This document shows, in pieces, positions 47,549-57,040 of a stretch of 64,000 nt of DNA. The stretch spans positions 46,010 through 110,009 of the forward strand of contig CAKOGP040002480.1 of the NCBI GenBank assembly GCA_933822405.4, written 5' to 3'. The notes under the pieces are model-generated. The model saw only the letters and a program-made list of their open reading frames with translations, was not told where the DNA came from and ran no database searches. Source of the stretch: Cylindrotheca closterium. Taxonomy: Eukaryota; Bacillariophyta; Bacillariophyceae; Bacillariales; Bacillariaceae. The translations under genes were made by a program, and so were the position numbers. Every line of letters starts with the position of its first letter. The first letter of the stretch is position 1.

Positions 47549-47924
47549 TAAAAATGCCATGCTAGCAATGAGCAATCTTTGCTTTCAGCCTAGGACTCCT
47601 ATTATAATAGTAGTCCTAACAGTATATTTTTTCATAGCATCCTTAGAAAACCTTCTTTTGGAAGTTATATGATAGAATCATTCCTAACTACCGGTATACC
47701 GGTACCTGGTACGTGTACCGTACTGTATGTTGAACTGTTGATTTACTGCTGTACTATCATTAGACTTGCGCAAACACCGGTTATTGGAGTCGTTATTATT
47801 TCATGACGTGTGAGGTGTGAGGTCGAAGGGATCATTAAAAGTATATGTACTTCAATCACTATTATCCCACATCATCATCATCATCATCATCAATTGTTGA
47901 TCCTCATCCTCGAGAATATAAGTC
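47549..47924. other. Spacer between the ABM paralogues
   Basis: 376 bp with ACCGGTATACCGGTACC words at 47690-47706 and a CAT/ATC trinucleotide run at 47867-47892 immediately before the second gene. No gene seen. Confidence 0.5.
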
Positions 47925-48794
47925 ATGTTGAAGTCTCGCCTTAGCATATTCACTACCCGCTCTCGTCGTTTGGTCTTCCCAACAACCCAAAGTTTGACGA
48001 TCTCATCATCCTCATCATCCACCAGCACCACCAAAAGAACGATCAACTCAGATTCACTCTTTGCACTCAATTTGCAATGCAAGGTTCGACCTGAAATTCG
48101 CAACGAATGGCTGAAACAAATTCAAGAGGATCAATTATGCTCCCGTCGTGACGAGCCAGACTGTCTGCAGTTTGTTCTTGGTCAAGGAGTGGATGACGAG
48201 AATGCCTTTTACTTGTTTGAATTGTACAGAAACAAAGAGGCGTTTCAGCATCATGGTCAAACGCCCCACTTCCAAATCTACAATAACTTTATCGAAAGCA
48301 GCCAACCCTACATCGGTGAGCCTGAAGTATGCTTTTATCATCCCTTGGAGGAAACTGACTCCACAACCAAACGATCCATTCAAAAGAATAGCTTCGGCTT
48401 GAACGTAAATTTGTATCCGAAAGCAAGCGTCCGAAATGATTTCCTCAAGGCCATTTCCGACAACAAAAAAGGTACCGATACCACTGAGCCACTAGCCTTG
48501 CAGTATTTCTATGGGGAAGCCACAAACGCTCCAGGTCAACCAGAACTAGATGGTGACACTACTACTAGTACTAGTACTAGTACTACTAGTACTAGTACTA
48601 GTACTACTAGTACTAGTACTACTAGTACCAAACCCTTTTATCTGCACGAACAATACTCGGGCGACAACCATGGCAAGGAAGGCTTTGATGCGCATGCGAG
48701 TTCTCCCCACTTTGCAGCCTGGGAAGACTTTGTGGCAACCGATCCTTTTGAAAAGGCTCCCGAAGTATTCTTTTTTCGTATTCTAGAACCATAA
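47925..48794 (+). CDS. Tandem ABM-fold protein 2
   Basis: 289 codons in one exon, in the same orientation as the gene ending at 47548. Both ABM domains align nearly residue for residue with that protein, indicating a recent tandem duplication. Two differences stand out. The N-terminus (MLKSRLSIFTTRSRRLVFP) is basic and has lost the hydrophobic signal peptide of copy 1, so its destination may have changed, perhaps mitochondrion or cytosol. In domain 2 a Thr/Ser stretch of about 25 residues, encoded by an ACTAGT-type microsatellite (48556-48630), replaces the short DSDNKNMA loop. The insertion is in frame and lies in a loop, so folding may be preserved. Confidence 0.83.
   Translation: MLKSRLSIFTTRSRRLVFPTTQSLTISSSSSSTSTTKRTINSDSLFALNLQCKVRPEIRNEWLKQIQEDQLCSRRDEPDCLQFVLGQGVDDENAFYLFELYRNKEAFQHHGQTPHFQIYNNFIESSQPYIGEPEVCFYHPLEETDSTTKRSIQKNSFGLNVNLYPKASVRNDFLKAISDNKKGTDTTEPLALQYFYGEATNAPGQPELDGDTTTSTSTSTTSTSTSTTSTSTTSTKPFYLHEQYSGDNHGKEGFDAHASSPHFAAWEDFVATDPFEKAPEVFFFRILEP
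48556..48630. repeat. ACT/AGT coding microsatellite
   Basis: About 75 bp of ACT and AGT triplets, rich in the palindrome ACTAGT, in frame inside ABM gene 2. It is absent from ABM gene 1, so it expanded after duplication. It encodes only Thr and Ser. Confidence 0.9.
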
Positions 48795-49359
48795 AGAAGA
48801 ACCATACAGTATTATTATAATACCGGTACACCAACAGAGTCATCATAAAAGAAAAGATACGGTATACCATAGAATCAGAGGAGTTTCTGTTGGGTGATGC
48901 CGCTGGTGCAGTCAGTTACCATCGCTAATGCATACGATACTACTCGTGGAACGTAGTTCCATGTATTAGAGCTGATTCTACTACCTACAGCATGTAAGGA
49001 TACAGTACGTCTTATACAGTACGATGGTATATGTGAATCCATAACTGCAGTAGCTTGTAATACTATCATACTGTACTATACAATACTATGTTGGCTCGGC
49101 AATTCCCCCCATATACTGTATACGAGTATGTCCACAAACACTCATCATCATCCCCTCATTCTTGCGCGCATCACACGCGCTTGCACTCATTTGTTTATTA
49201 TTTGCATCATCGCATCGGAGTATAATACCGGTATATCATATCGTCTCCATGCCCATACACGTACGTATAGAGTGAAAGGAGGATAATGATTGAGCAGCAG
49301 AACAATAATAATTCATTCCCTGACAATAAACGAAAGACAAAGACAATATAATAATTGCA
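48795..49359. other. Spacer without a recognised gene
   Basis: 565 bp. TACCGGTA/ACCGGTATAT words at about 48820 and 49225, GTACAGTAC-rich stretches and CATCATC repeats. No coding signal. Confidence 0.45.
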
Positions 49360-50136
49360 ATGGCAAACATGAGGAAAATCAGCTTAAATAAGTCCGTTTT
49401 CACAATTGTAATAAAGATGGTAGTAGCATGGCAAGTGTCTTTCAACGACAGTCGCTGTAAAGTTGAGGCCTTGTCGCGCAGTAGCAATAACAATATCAAT
49501 CACAATCAGTATCTGGACTCGTTGAAACCTACCAGCTCGGCTAGTTTCCACAATGCGATGGAAAAGAATAATGAGAATCATCAATTTCAAGAACAACATT
49601 CCAGGAACTCCATGGTGGAGGAGGATGCCATTATTGCAAGAAGAACCCCCGACGATCACTACGCAAAGCATCATCCTGGAGCAGGCTGGGCTGGATACAA
49701 GCATCCAATGTATGGAGGATATCTGGATCATCTTCATTTACAGCCGACGGCTGCTTCCTGTTCTGACAAGACGACGGCAAACGTTGCTACTGCTGCAAGC
49801 GCAACAACAACAACAACAAGTACGAGTACGAGTACGAGTGCTGCAACACTGGCAAACCACAATCATGATCATTCTTCTGCAGAACCACCAGCACTACCAC
49901 TACCACCACCACTACCACCACCACCATCTCATCCGTTTCATTCAGCGCAAGCAAACCACAATGCAGTTGGCAACAATAACCAAAGTGATAAGGGCAGTGC
50001 TGCCACGAGGACGAGCAGCTTGCCGTATTTAAAGACCTTGCAAGAGAATAATTCAAATGTTTGGGAAGAAGGAAAACCAGCGGATTATGGAGATGATATT
50101 CGATGGGGAGCCCAAGTATATTTGGATGGCTTATGA
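49360..50136 (+). CDS. Hypothetical low-complexity protein with conserved-looking ends
   Basis: 258 codons in one exon from an ATG. A hydrophobic N-terminal segment (SVFTIVIKMVVAWQVSF) could be a signal anchor. A segment with DDHYAKHHPGAGWAGYKHPMYGGYLDHL (about 105-132) looks like a structured motif. Thr/Ser, His and Pro homopolymer-like runs follow (about 150-195), and the protein ends with PADYGDDIRWGAQVYLDGL. No family is recognised. The ordered segment and C-terminus argue for a real gene; the middle is microsatellite-derived. Confidence 0.55.
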   Translation: MANMRKISLNKSVFTIVIKMVVAWQVSFNDSRCKVEALSRSSNNNINHNQYLDSLKPTSSASFHNAMEKNNENHQFQEQHSRNSMVEEDAIIARRTPDDHYAKHHPGAGWAGYKHPMYGGYLDHLHLQPTAASCSDKTTANVATAASATTTTTSTSTSTSAATLANHNHDHSSAEPPALPLPPPLPPPPSHPFHSAQANHNAVGNNNQSDKGSAATRTSSLPYLKTLQENNSNVWEEGKPADYGDDIRWGAQVYLDGL

Positions 50137-50805
50137 CTTAAATGGAGATTCAGAGTACAAGTATAAAATAAGCAGATGACGAAAGGTGCAGGCAGACTTG
50201 TCCACTTTCGTCAAAACATGTTATAATCAGACGTGTGGGTTATATCTACATCAATATGATGAGCATTCAATCGATCGATTGCTTTGGAATAGAAATTGAA
50301 ATGGCCAAAGCCACCACCATGGCAACCTCCTCCTCGTGAGTTTCCAAAGAGTGCTGTACGGCCGCGTATACGTGTACCGGTATATATACTCGCAAGGAAC
50401 TGGCTGGAGCTTCTTGCTCAACAGATCATGAAATCTAGCAACTACTCTTACCTTTATACTCGTACAGTACAACTCGTGAAATGTGATGAACCTTATATTA
50501 TTATTGGAACGACTTGTGAACATGAAGCGCCTATTATGGGCTCATCGCTCTAATTTTTATCGGTATGGATGGTCGACGTAGTCCATCCCTTTGACCTCTC
50601 CGATCTATTCCATCCACAACGCGCGCGCACCGCACAATAAATTGAAAATATTCATCTTCTCAATATTATTATGTATACAGTAGGTGTATACCGGTATTAG
50701 TCTTTGCCCTACTGTATACTGCTACCCTACCCTACCCTACTGTATTTATTATAATATTTGCTGTGCTGTGCTGTGTTGTGCTGTTTTGTTTTGTTCTGTC
50801 CAGTA
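50137..50805. other. Spacer upstream of the PTRHD1-like gene
   Basis: 669 bp with ACCGGTATATATA at 50377, CGCGCGCGC near 50625 and repeated CTGTGCTGTG/CCCTACCCTACCC words just before the gene (50725-50785). No gene seen. Confidence 0.45.
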
Positions 50806-51465
50806 ATGCTAATCGTCCCTCGCTGGCAACGAGTCTTGGTCTCTACATCCCTCTTGACAATCCGACAACCACAGCAACAACAACAACAACAGCATCGACA
50901 ACAACATCACCAGCGTATATATAATCGCATTCGATATTCAGCAGCCCCAATATTGCAAAGAATGAGCAGCAGTGGCAGTGGCAGTGGCAGTGGCAGTGGC
51001 AATAAGAATGATAATGATAATAGTAATGATAATAATATCAATGCAGAAAGGGACGATGGAGGAATCCCCTCGTCCTTTTCCAAACCAGTCGTTCAATACA
51101 TCTTCTGTCGACGTGACTTGTCCGACGAGGAAGGAATTGCTTGGCCAACAGGAGCTGTGGCCGCCCAAGTTGCCCATGCTTCTGTGGCTGCCATGGCCGA
51201 AGGACTTGCCAAACAAGACGAGGCGACCAAATACTACCTTTCACCCGAACAGTTGCCAAGCATGACGAAATATGTGTACGGTGTGGATTCGATGGAGGAA
51301 TTGGAAAAGGTAAAACAAGGATTTGAAGAAAAGTTTGGAAATGATTCCTATCATTGTTGGCTGGAGCAACCTGAAAACATACCAACCGCTTTGGCAACCT
51401 TGCCAATGGAGCGTACCAACAAGGTCAGCAAGTTTGTGCAAAAACTAAAGGTGTCCTACTTGTAG
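50806..51465 (+). CDS. PTRHD1: PTRHD1-like peptidyl-tRNA hydrolase (PTH2 fold), possibly mitochondrial
   Basis: 219 codons in one exon, ATG at 50806 (frame open further upstream only through TTG). The first about 50 residues are basic and Gln-rich without acidic residues (MLIVPRWQRVLVSTSLL), like a mitochondrial presequence; an internal Met before a Ser/Gly run could start a cytosolic form. The PTH2-type domain (about residue 95 to the end) has VVQYIFCRRDLSDEEGIAWPTGAVAAQVAHA, then ATKYYLSPEQLPSMTKYVYGVDS and WLEQPENIPTALATLPM, ending in VQKLKVSYL. These match the PTRHD1 pattern rather than canonical Pth2. Family members recycle peptidyl-tRNA or have related RNA roles. The Asn/Asp and Ser-Gly stretches are low complexity. 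Confidence 0.88.
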   Translation: MLIVPRWQRVLVSTSLLTIRQPQQQQQQQHRQQHHQRIYNRIRYSAAPILQRMSSSGSGSGSGSGNKNDNDNSNDNNINAERDDGGIPSSFSKPVVQYIFCRRDLSDEEGIAWPTGAVAAQVAHASVAAMAEGLAKQDEATKYYLSPEQLPSMTKYVYGVDSMEELEKVKQGFEEKFGNDSYHCWLEQPENIPTALATLPMERTNKVSKFVQKLKVSYL

Positions 51466-52386
51466 TTCTATTTGTAGGAGGGTGGTTGGGAAGAAAAGCA
51501 GGTTGGGCGGGTAGTCCTATGTGAATGTTCATTATGCATGTTCATTATGAAATCTGGAATGAAGGAATGAATCATATCCGATAATACGTTAGCACACAGG
51601 GACCATCATGAGTCGAATATGAAGTATTTCAATGGGAGGATTGGATGAATGAATGAATGAATTCCGTTGATCCATCGCATGATAGGACAAGTGTCACATT
51701 CTATGTTCACATATTATTATTATTATTATTATTATCATTATTATTATTATTGTCCGAAGGACAAGCAGAATCATTGAAAACAATAGTGTATCCATATTGA
51801 CAAGACTTTTGATACAACTACGGTACCTGGTACTTCACGCTGTTGTTGTGGCATCTATTTTTTGTATACGAGTACTGGACTGTCGTTTGATGTCATAATG
51901 TTGACTTTTATTCCATCATTCACTCTCCATCATACTGTACTGACAATGTACCGGTGTACTCTGACTCCGACCGCCCTGCAAGACTGTATTATCTACTCGT
52001 GACTCACAATACTCTACGATCAAGTAGGACTGAAAGTGCTCGAAGAAATGCTGATGTGGCCGCATCGTCATCGAAAAAAGGTCAATTCTGCCGTCACTTT
52101 TTCCATTGGCTGGGTACGGAATACGTCGATCTTGAAAACCAGCTCAGTGAAAAATAATGACTCGAAACCCGGTGTGTGGTGGGAACTCCAGCTAATTCGA
52201 ATATACCGGTACCGCTGCAGGATGTCGTCGTCGACGGCAGAAAAAGAAAAAAAGAAAAAGGTATCATAAAATTCAGATTCATCTACCTTACAGAACAGAA
52301 CAGTATAGTATCTACCATATCTACTACCGGTATATATAATATATATCCACACATCAATCACATTATACTACACCAAACACATCAAG
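51466..52386. other. Spacer upstream of the FNT gene
   Basis: About 920 bp. AATGAATGAATGAATTC near 51645-51663, an ATT trinucleotide run at 51712-51752, TACCGGTA words at 51950, 52205 and 52328. Small open frames have no domain. Confidence 0.45.
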
Positions 52387-53580
52387 ATGCGCATCATTTC
52401 TTCATCAGTCATTACTCTTTCCCTTCTTGGATCTAGCAGCAATGCCTTTGCTCCATCCGCCGACGCCGCCAGCATGTCCTCTCGAACTACCGGTACTGCA
52501 GCACTCCAAGCCGTCACGGTAGACGACGTCAAGCTGCTCGAAGAAAAGTATGCCAAGCAAGACAAGAAGGATCAATCCAGCAAGACTGTCACTGTCTACG
52601 AAAGTGTCGTTGTTCCGCCAACCCAAATTGACTTGTCTCAAGTTTCCAATCTCCTCACACCCGCCGAAGCCTACCAAGCTTTGGTCGCCAAGGGAGAATA
52701 CAATGCCAATGCCAGTGCTGCCAAGACTGTCTTTTCAGCTGCACTAGGTGGTGCCTATGTCGGCATGGGTGCCATGTTGTCGCTTGCCGTTGCTGGTAAC
52801 TCTCCCGGTCTTGCGGCTTCCGACCCTGGTCTGTACAAGTTTCTCTTTGGGGCCCTCTTTCCGGTCAATCTCTTGCTCGCACTCCAATGCGGTGGACAAT
52901 TGTACACTGGAAACACTGCCAACATGATGGCTGCTGTCTGCGAGGGAAAGGCCAATGTTGGTGACTTGGCTCGTTCTTGGTCACTTTCCTGGATTGGCAA
53001 CTTTATTGGTTGCACTGGTTTTGCCATTGCTTGCAAGTATGCCGGTGTCTTGGAAGGCGGGGCCGGACATTTGGCCGCTGCCACCTTGGCCACCAAGACC
53101 AGTTACGAATTGGGTCCACTCTTTGTCAAGGCCATGTTTTGCAACTGGCTCGTCTGTTTGGCCGTGTACTTGAGTATGCAAGCGAAAGACATGACTGGAA
53201 AGTACCTTTCCATTTGGTTGCCAGTCTCCTGCTTTGTCAGCATTGGCTTTGAACACTCGGTCGCCAACATGTTCTTGTTGCCCGCTGGACTCATGAGTAC
53301 CAATGATATTTCGATTCAAACAGCACTCTTTCACAACTTGTTGCCAGTGACGGTCGGAAATGCCGTTTCGGGATCCCTCTTTGTGGGAGCTGCCATGTCT
53401 TTTATGTACGGCAAGTTGGGAGAAGAAGAAGAAGAAGAAAAAGTAGCCGAAAAAGAAGAAGGAGTTGTGGCACTGGCAAAGGAGCCAAATAACCAACAGA
53501 TTGTCGTTGATGATGGAACCAGAAAACAAAAGAAGGGAAAAGAATCATTACCAGCGGCGTCGACATCCACATCATCCTAA
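52387..53580 (+). CDS. Plastid formate/nitrite transporter (FNT family, NAR1-like)
   Basis: One exon, 397 residues. FNT proteins are pentameric channels for small monovalent anions such as nitrite and formate. The N-terminus has a signal peptide and the classic diatom plastid-import motif SSSNAFAPS, so the protein probably sits in a plastid envelope. Six hydrophobic segments lie between about 115 and 345. The FNT signatures are GGAYVGMGAMLSLAV in helix 1, GGQLYTGNTANM in the helix 2 break, and FEHSVANMFLLPAGLM in the helix 5 break. The Thr of LYTGN and the pore His usually placed in the helix 5 region (here within FEHSVAN) are present. The C-terminal about 55 residues are charged and Lys/Glu-rich. 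Nitrite import for plastid nitrite reductase is the most likely role; formate or bicarbonate are alternatives. Confidence 0.93.
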   Translation: MRIISSSVITLSLLGSSSNAFAPSADAASMSSRTTGTAALQAVTVDDVKLLEEKYAKQDKKDQSSKTVTVYESVVVPPTQIDLSQVSNLLTPAEAYQALVAKGEYNANASAAKTVFSAALGGAYVGMGAMLSLAVAGNSPGLAASDPGLYKFLFGALFPVNLLLALQCGGQLYTGNTANMMAAVCEGKANVGDLARSWSLSWIGNFIGCTGFAIACKYAGVLEGGAGHLAAATLATKTSYELGPLFVKAMFCNWLVCLAVYLSMQAKDMTGKYLSIWLPVSCFVSIGFEHSVANMFLLPAGLMSTNDISIQTALFHNLLPVTVGNAVSGSLFVGAAMSFMYGKLGEEEEEEKVAEKEEGVVALAKEPNNQQIVVDDGTRKQKKGKESLPAASTSTSS

Positions 53581-53600
53581 ATGCTTCCATTGTTATTTTG

Positions 53601-53636
<36 letters not shown>

Positions 53637-53911
53637 GAATGGAGACAATGCTTGTCTGTATTCTCGATCGTACAGCATATACCGGTATACAATACTGGTC
53701 CGTATGACGATGGTACCGGTACCGGTACCGGTAGTTCCAAATTAAATTTTGTAAATGTATTATTATAATTATTATTATCGTTATGAATATAAGCACACAT
53801 CCACACATACCGGTACACATCTTTATCCGTAATACCATCGTACTACAATATGTATATCATCCTAAAACAGTGTAATAATTACTGTGGGTGATATATTAAT
53901 ATTAATAATAG
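53581..53911. other. Short convergent spacer with GATT repeat
   Basis: 331 bp between convergent genes. A TGAT tetranucleotide run at 53600-53637 and the densest TACCGGTA cluster in the window (53680-53732, including overlapping copies of TACCGG). No gene. Confidence 0.6.
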
Positions 53912-55231
53912 TTATATTGTACACAAACCTTCATGAATTCGTTCCTTCCAATAGGGCTGATACAGCTTTTCCCAATTCCATTTCTCATGGTTGGCTAAAA
54001 AGTAGGCTTCCTTTTCCTTCACACTAGCATCCGTCACTTCCTCCCATGAATCCACCAACCACACAGGCAAATCATCAAATACCCGATCCAAATCTGATCG
54101 TGGAACAATTGGTATGCATCCACACAACAAGGCCTCCCATGTAGCATGAGTATCCAATCCATTTCCAGGAGGAGAAATGACAAATCGATGTTTCTTCAAT
54201 TCTCCAAAAAAATCTTCTTGCGGCATGTGCGCTGGTGCAAATACCATGGAATTTTGGGCCGTTTCCTTGACAATCGGTGGAATGGAGGATCGTGGGGCCT
54301 GCAAGGCTGGAGTATCTCGAACATACTTGGTAGTGGCAGCATTCGATCTAGCTTGCATGGGCCTCCAAAAGACTGTCGATTTTCGCTTTTTGGAAAAAAA
54401 CAAGGCTTTGGATTGATCTGGACCGGAGGCTCCATAGGTTCGATAGTTCTGTGCCCGTTCGTCTTTGGGTTCTCCAAACAACAAAGTAGACTTGTAGGCC
54501 CATTTCAATCCAATCGGCATGGGTTGCAACTTTGGATAATCACTCAAATAACGTGCATTGCTAGCATAGACAGCATGGACATTGGTGTCGTTCAAAATGA
54601 TTTGATAACTTGTCTTGTTGACAAGACCATCTTCGTTGGGCCAAGATTGATCGAGGTTGTTGTTGATGATCAAGGTAATTGGATGTGGCCTCGATCGAAT
54701 CCATGCTCGGAGTTTGTCATCAGAAGGAAAGCCTGCTTCAAAGCTACGAAGCAAAAAGGTTCGTCGATTGTCCACAATGGTGGCCCAAAAATCATGGGTG
54801 AGAAAGGGTCGTCCTTGTTCGGCCACATATTTGCCAAAGGTTAGATTCTGTGGGAAGCCAACAAAGTCTTGTTCGATCATTGGATCCAATGGTGGGCATC
54901 TCTTCCTATCATGTGATGATGGTGGTGGTGATGATGATGATGATGATGATGATGCCTTTGAGAGAAATGGCTTTGGTTCCCACCATTCTTCTGCCACTCG
55001 TCGCAAGGTAACATCTTTCCTTTGCAATGTTACCAAGAATAATACGAGAATCACCACCAAGAATGATATCAGGCCAAGACAACAATGACGACTTTGACAT
55101 TGCTTAAAGCTGGTCATTGTTGTTGTTGTTGTTGTTGTTGCTGTTGCTGACGATTTAGCATTCAAAGATGACCAAGTCTTTATGGAGGAAGCATCTGATT
55201 GAAATCGTCTATTTACTCGTCGAAACACCAT
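53912..55231 (-). CDS. Exostosin-like type II membrane glycosyltransferase
   Basis: One exon, 439 residues. A short cytosolic N-terminus is followed by a signal anchor (about 50-69, CLGLISFLVVILVLFLVTL), placing the enzyme in the Golgi lumen. A Ser/Pro low-complexity stem follows. The catalytic region (about 150-430) contains ITLIINNNLDQSWP, PMPIGLKWAY and the diagnostic block HRFVISPPGNGLDTHATWEALLCGCIPIV, equivalent to the C-terminal GT motif of exostosin-type and RXYLT1-like transferases. The donor is probably a UDP-sugar and the acceptor cannot be read. Two or three N-x-S/T sites are present. The neighbourhood gives no functional hint; the region upstream (to the right) is the relic-rich stretch. 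Confidence 0.8.
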   Translation of the reverse strand: MVFRRVNRRFQSDASSIKTWSSLNAKSSATATTTTTTTMTSFKQCQSRHCCLGLISFLVVILVLFLVTLQRKDVTLRRVAEEWWEPKPFLSKASSSSSSSSPPPSSHDRKRCPPLDPMIEQDFVGFPQNLTFGKYVAEQGRPFLTHDFWATIVDNRRTFLLRSFEAGFPSDDKLRAWIRSRPHPITLIINNNLDQSWPNEDGLVNKTSYQIILNDTNVHAVYASNARYLSDYPKLQPMPIGLKWAYKSTLLFGEPKDERAQNYRTYGASGPDQSKALFFSKKRKSTVFWRPMQARSNAATTKYVRDTPALQAPRSSIPPIVKETAQNSMVFAPAHMPQEDFFGELKKHRFVISPPGNGLDTHATWEALLCGCIPIVPRSDLDRVFDDLPVWLVDSWEEVTDASVKEKEAYFLANHEKWNWEKLYQPYWKERIHEGLCTI

Positions 55232-55521
55232 ATTGCATGTTTCTTTTTAATATATAATATACTTGTGTACTCGTACTGTATACCGGTATAATATTATTAT
55301 TACTACTGCAATACTGTGTGTATGTTCAGTCTTGGTTTGTTTGTTTGTTTGTTTGTTTGTTTGTCATTGATTATTGTCGATGGAGAATAATATTTTATGA
55401 AAAACCAATGCTTGTTCGATTGACCAGTTCGACTCTTGTATAATAATAAAACGTTTTATATATAAAAAATATCGCAAAACCTACAGTATTTTTCTATATA
55501 TGTTTTATATATATCGTATTA
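55232..55521. other. AT-rich promoter side of the glycosyltransferase, GTTT run
   Basis: Contains a TTTG tetranucleotide run at 55335-55364, TACCGGTA at about 55280 and AT-rich sequence up to the left end of the MITE. No gene seen. Confidence 0.45.
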
Positions 55522-55984
55522 GGGGTTGTCAATGAACCCAACCCAACTCTTTTTCTTTTTTTTGGGCAGCTGTGATTGGTCGAGCCAAAAAAAAAATAGT
55601 TGGTTTGGGTCAGAAAGAAAAAAAATAGTTGTGCCGAAAAGAGACCCAACTATATTAATGACCCGGAGATAATTGATTCGCGGGATAAAAGATTTACAAT
55701 TCTTGTCCAATGTTTTAGATTTATCGTGTGGAACAGTTCAATTTTGAGTAAACGTAGCCCAAACTTAAACAAAGAATAGTTGGGTCATGCTATTTTTCGA
55801 CGAAAAATAAGTAGGCAAATATATCTACGAGATATCGTACGTCTCCCTAAACTACCGGCTTTTCCCCAAAAATAGTTGGTTCGTGGCTTCAAAGGGGGTG
55901 GTCAAATATCGGGAAAAATACTGCCCTTCTATTGGTCAATAAAAATAAACCAAAAATAGTTGGGTTGGGTTCATTGACAACCCC
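55522..55984. mobile_element. Non-autonomous MITE, Tc1/mariner-like (TA target site)
   Basis: 463 bp bounded by perfect terminal inverted repeats of 27 bp that start GGGGTTGTCAATGAACCC (left 55522-55548, right 55958-55984). It is flanked on both sides by TA (55520-55521 and 55985-55986), the target duplication of Tc1/mariner elements. No transposase frame exists inside. Subterminal ATAGTTG words recur at least five times in both orientations, perhaps as transposase-binding sites. I infer cross-mobilisation by a full-length element elsewhere in the genome. Confidence 0.85.
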
Positions 55985-56029
55985 TATTGCAAGGAGAAAC
56001 CTAATGTGGACCACTAAGTTCTATTTCTA

Positions 56030-56323
56030 TTAATAAGCACCAGCCATGGTGGTGTCTTGTGTGACCAAGATATCATAGACGCAATCCTTTCTGTCAAGTG
56101 GGTCAGTCAAGCTAGCACAAGCATCTTCAGCTCGCTCTGCTGTGACGGAGGACTCATCCAGACGTCGACGACGTTCGCCTTGGGGATCTTCGGGCATCAT
56201 ACATTTGGTAGGGAACTGAGGCTTTTCAACATCATGGAAGAGCATGTCATCAGTGGGGCGAACCTGCCATTCGTCTCCGAATTCATGGAAATCATGGACG
56301 ATTCTGCCATCTCTGGCGAGAGT
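56030..56323 (-). pseudogene. 5'-truncated relic of a VWD-domain protein tail
   Basis: About 98 codons on the minus strand, open to a proper stop at 56030. They match the last 95 or so residues of the NIDO/VWD protein at 19351-21229: GDEWQV, KPQFPTKC, EDPQGERRRRLDES, DRKDCVYDIL and TMAGAY at the end. Everything upstream (signal peptide, NIDO domain and most of VWD) is missing. Homology begins abruptly at 56323, where the opposite strand becomes PDE-like. No start codon or upstream exon is apparent, so this is a fragment. Confidence 0.8.
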
Positions 56324-56861
56324 CAACTCTTAGTCAATGTTGTGATGGCAACCGATATTGCTGACAAGGAGTTGGGTGCTTTGCGTAAAGCACGATGGAA
56401 CGTTGCCTTTGACAAGACCGAAAATGAAATGCTTTCTTCGGACTTGGACCGCAACCGTAAGGCCACCATTGTCATTGAGCACTTGATTCAAGCTTCGGAT
56501 GTCAGCCATACCATGCAACATTGGCAAGTCTACATCAAATGGAACGAGAAATTCTTTTTTTGAGTGCTACAAGGCCTGGCAAGAGGGCCGAGCAGAGAAA
56601 GATCCAAGTCTGAGTTGGTACAGGGGAGAAATCGGGTTCTTTGACTTCTACATCATCCCATTGGCAAAGAAGTTGGACTCTTGCGGTGTATTTGGGGTAT
56701 CCTCGCATGAGTACTTGACTTATGCGACTGCCAACCGGGACGAATGGAAACAAAAAGGGGAAAGCATACTTGCAGGGTACTTGAAAAAGAGGACATTTAA
56801 AAAAGGACTGTGCATTGTTGGGGTTGGAGTTCTACGTTGGATATATAATAGGACTATCTAG
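56324..56861 (+). pseudogene. 5'-truncated, frameshifted PDE C-terminal relic
   Basis: On the plus strand, PDE homology starts at 56324 (QLLVNVVMATDI) and continues through RKATIVIEHLIQASD and KWNEK. It breaks at a run of T at 56554-56561, where the frame meets TGA. One base apart, it resumes as CYKAWQEGR, WYRGEIGFFDFYIIPLA and DSCGVFGV, ending at 56861. The catalytic HD region is missing. It is closest to gene C (shared MQHW-x-IY-x-KWNEK and CGVFGV) but has no introns at the three places where gene C has them. It is therefore either a retrocopy fragment or the remains of an intron-poor paralogue. It should be non-functional. Confidence 0.85.
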
Positions 56862-57040
56862 AAATATAGTTTTTTAATACATCATAATACAGATTGCGGT
56901 TGCAGATACTACTGTTTGCGTTGTGATTCAAAATCCAAAGTTATTTAGCATTACAACTATATAGTTAGCATCGAGTGAGATCAATTTTGATCTCAGTGAT
57001 ATAATACCATCCTCAAACTTGTCAAATAATTTCTTCTGTA

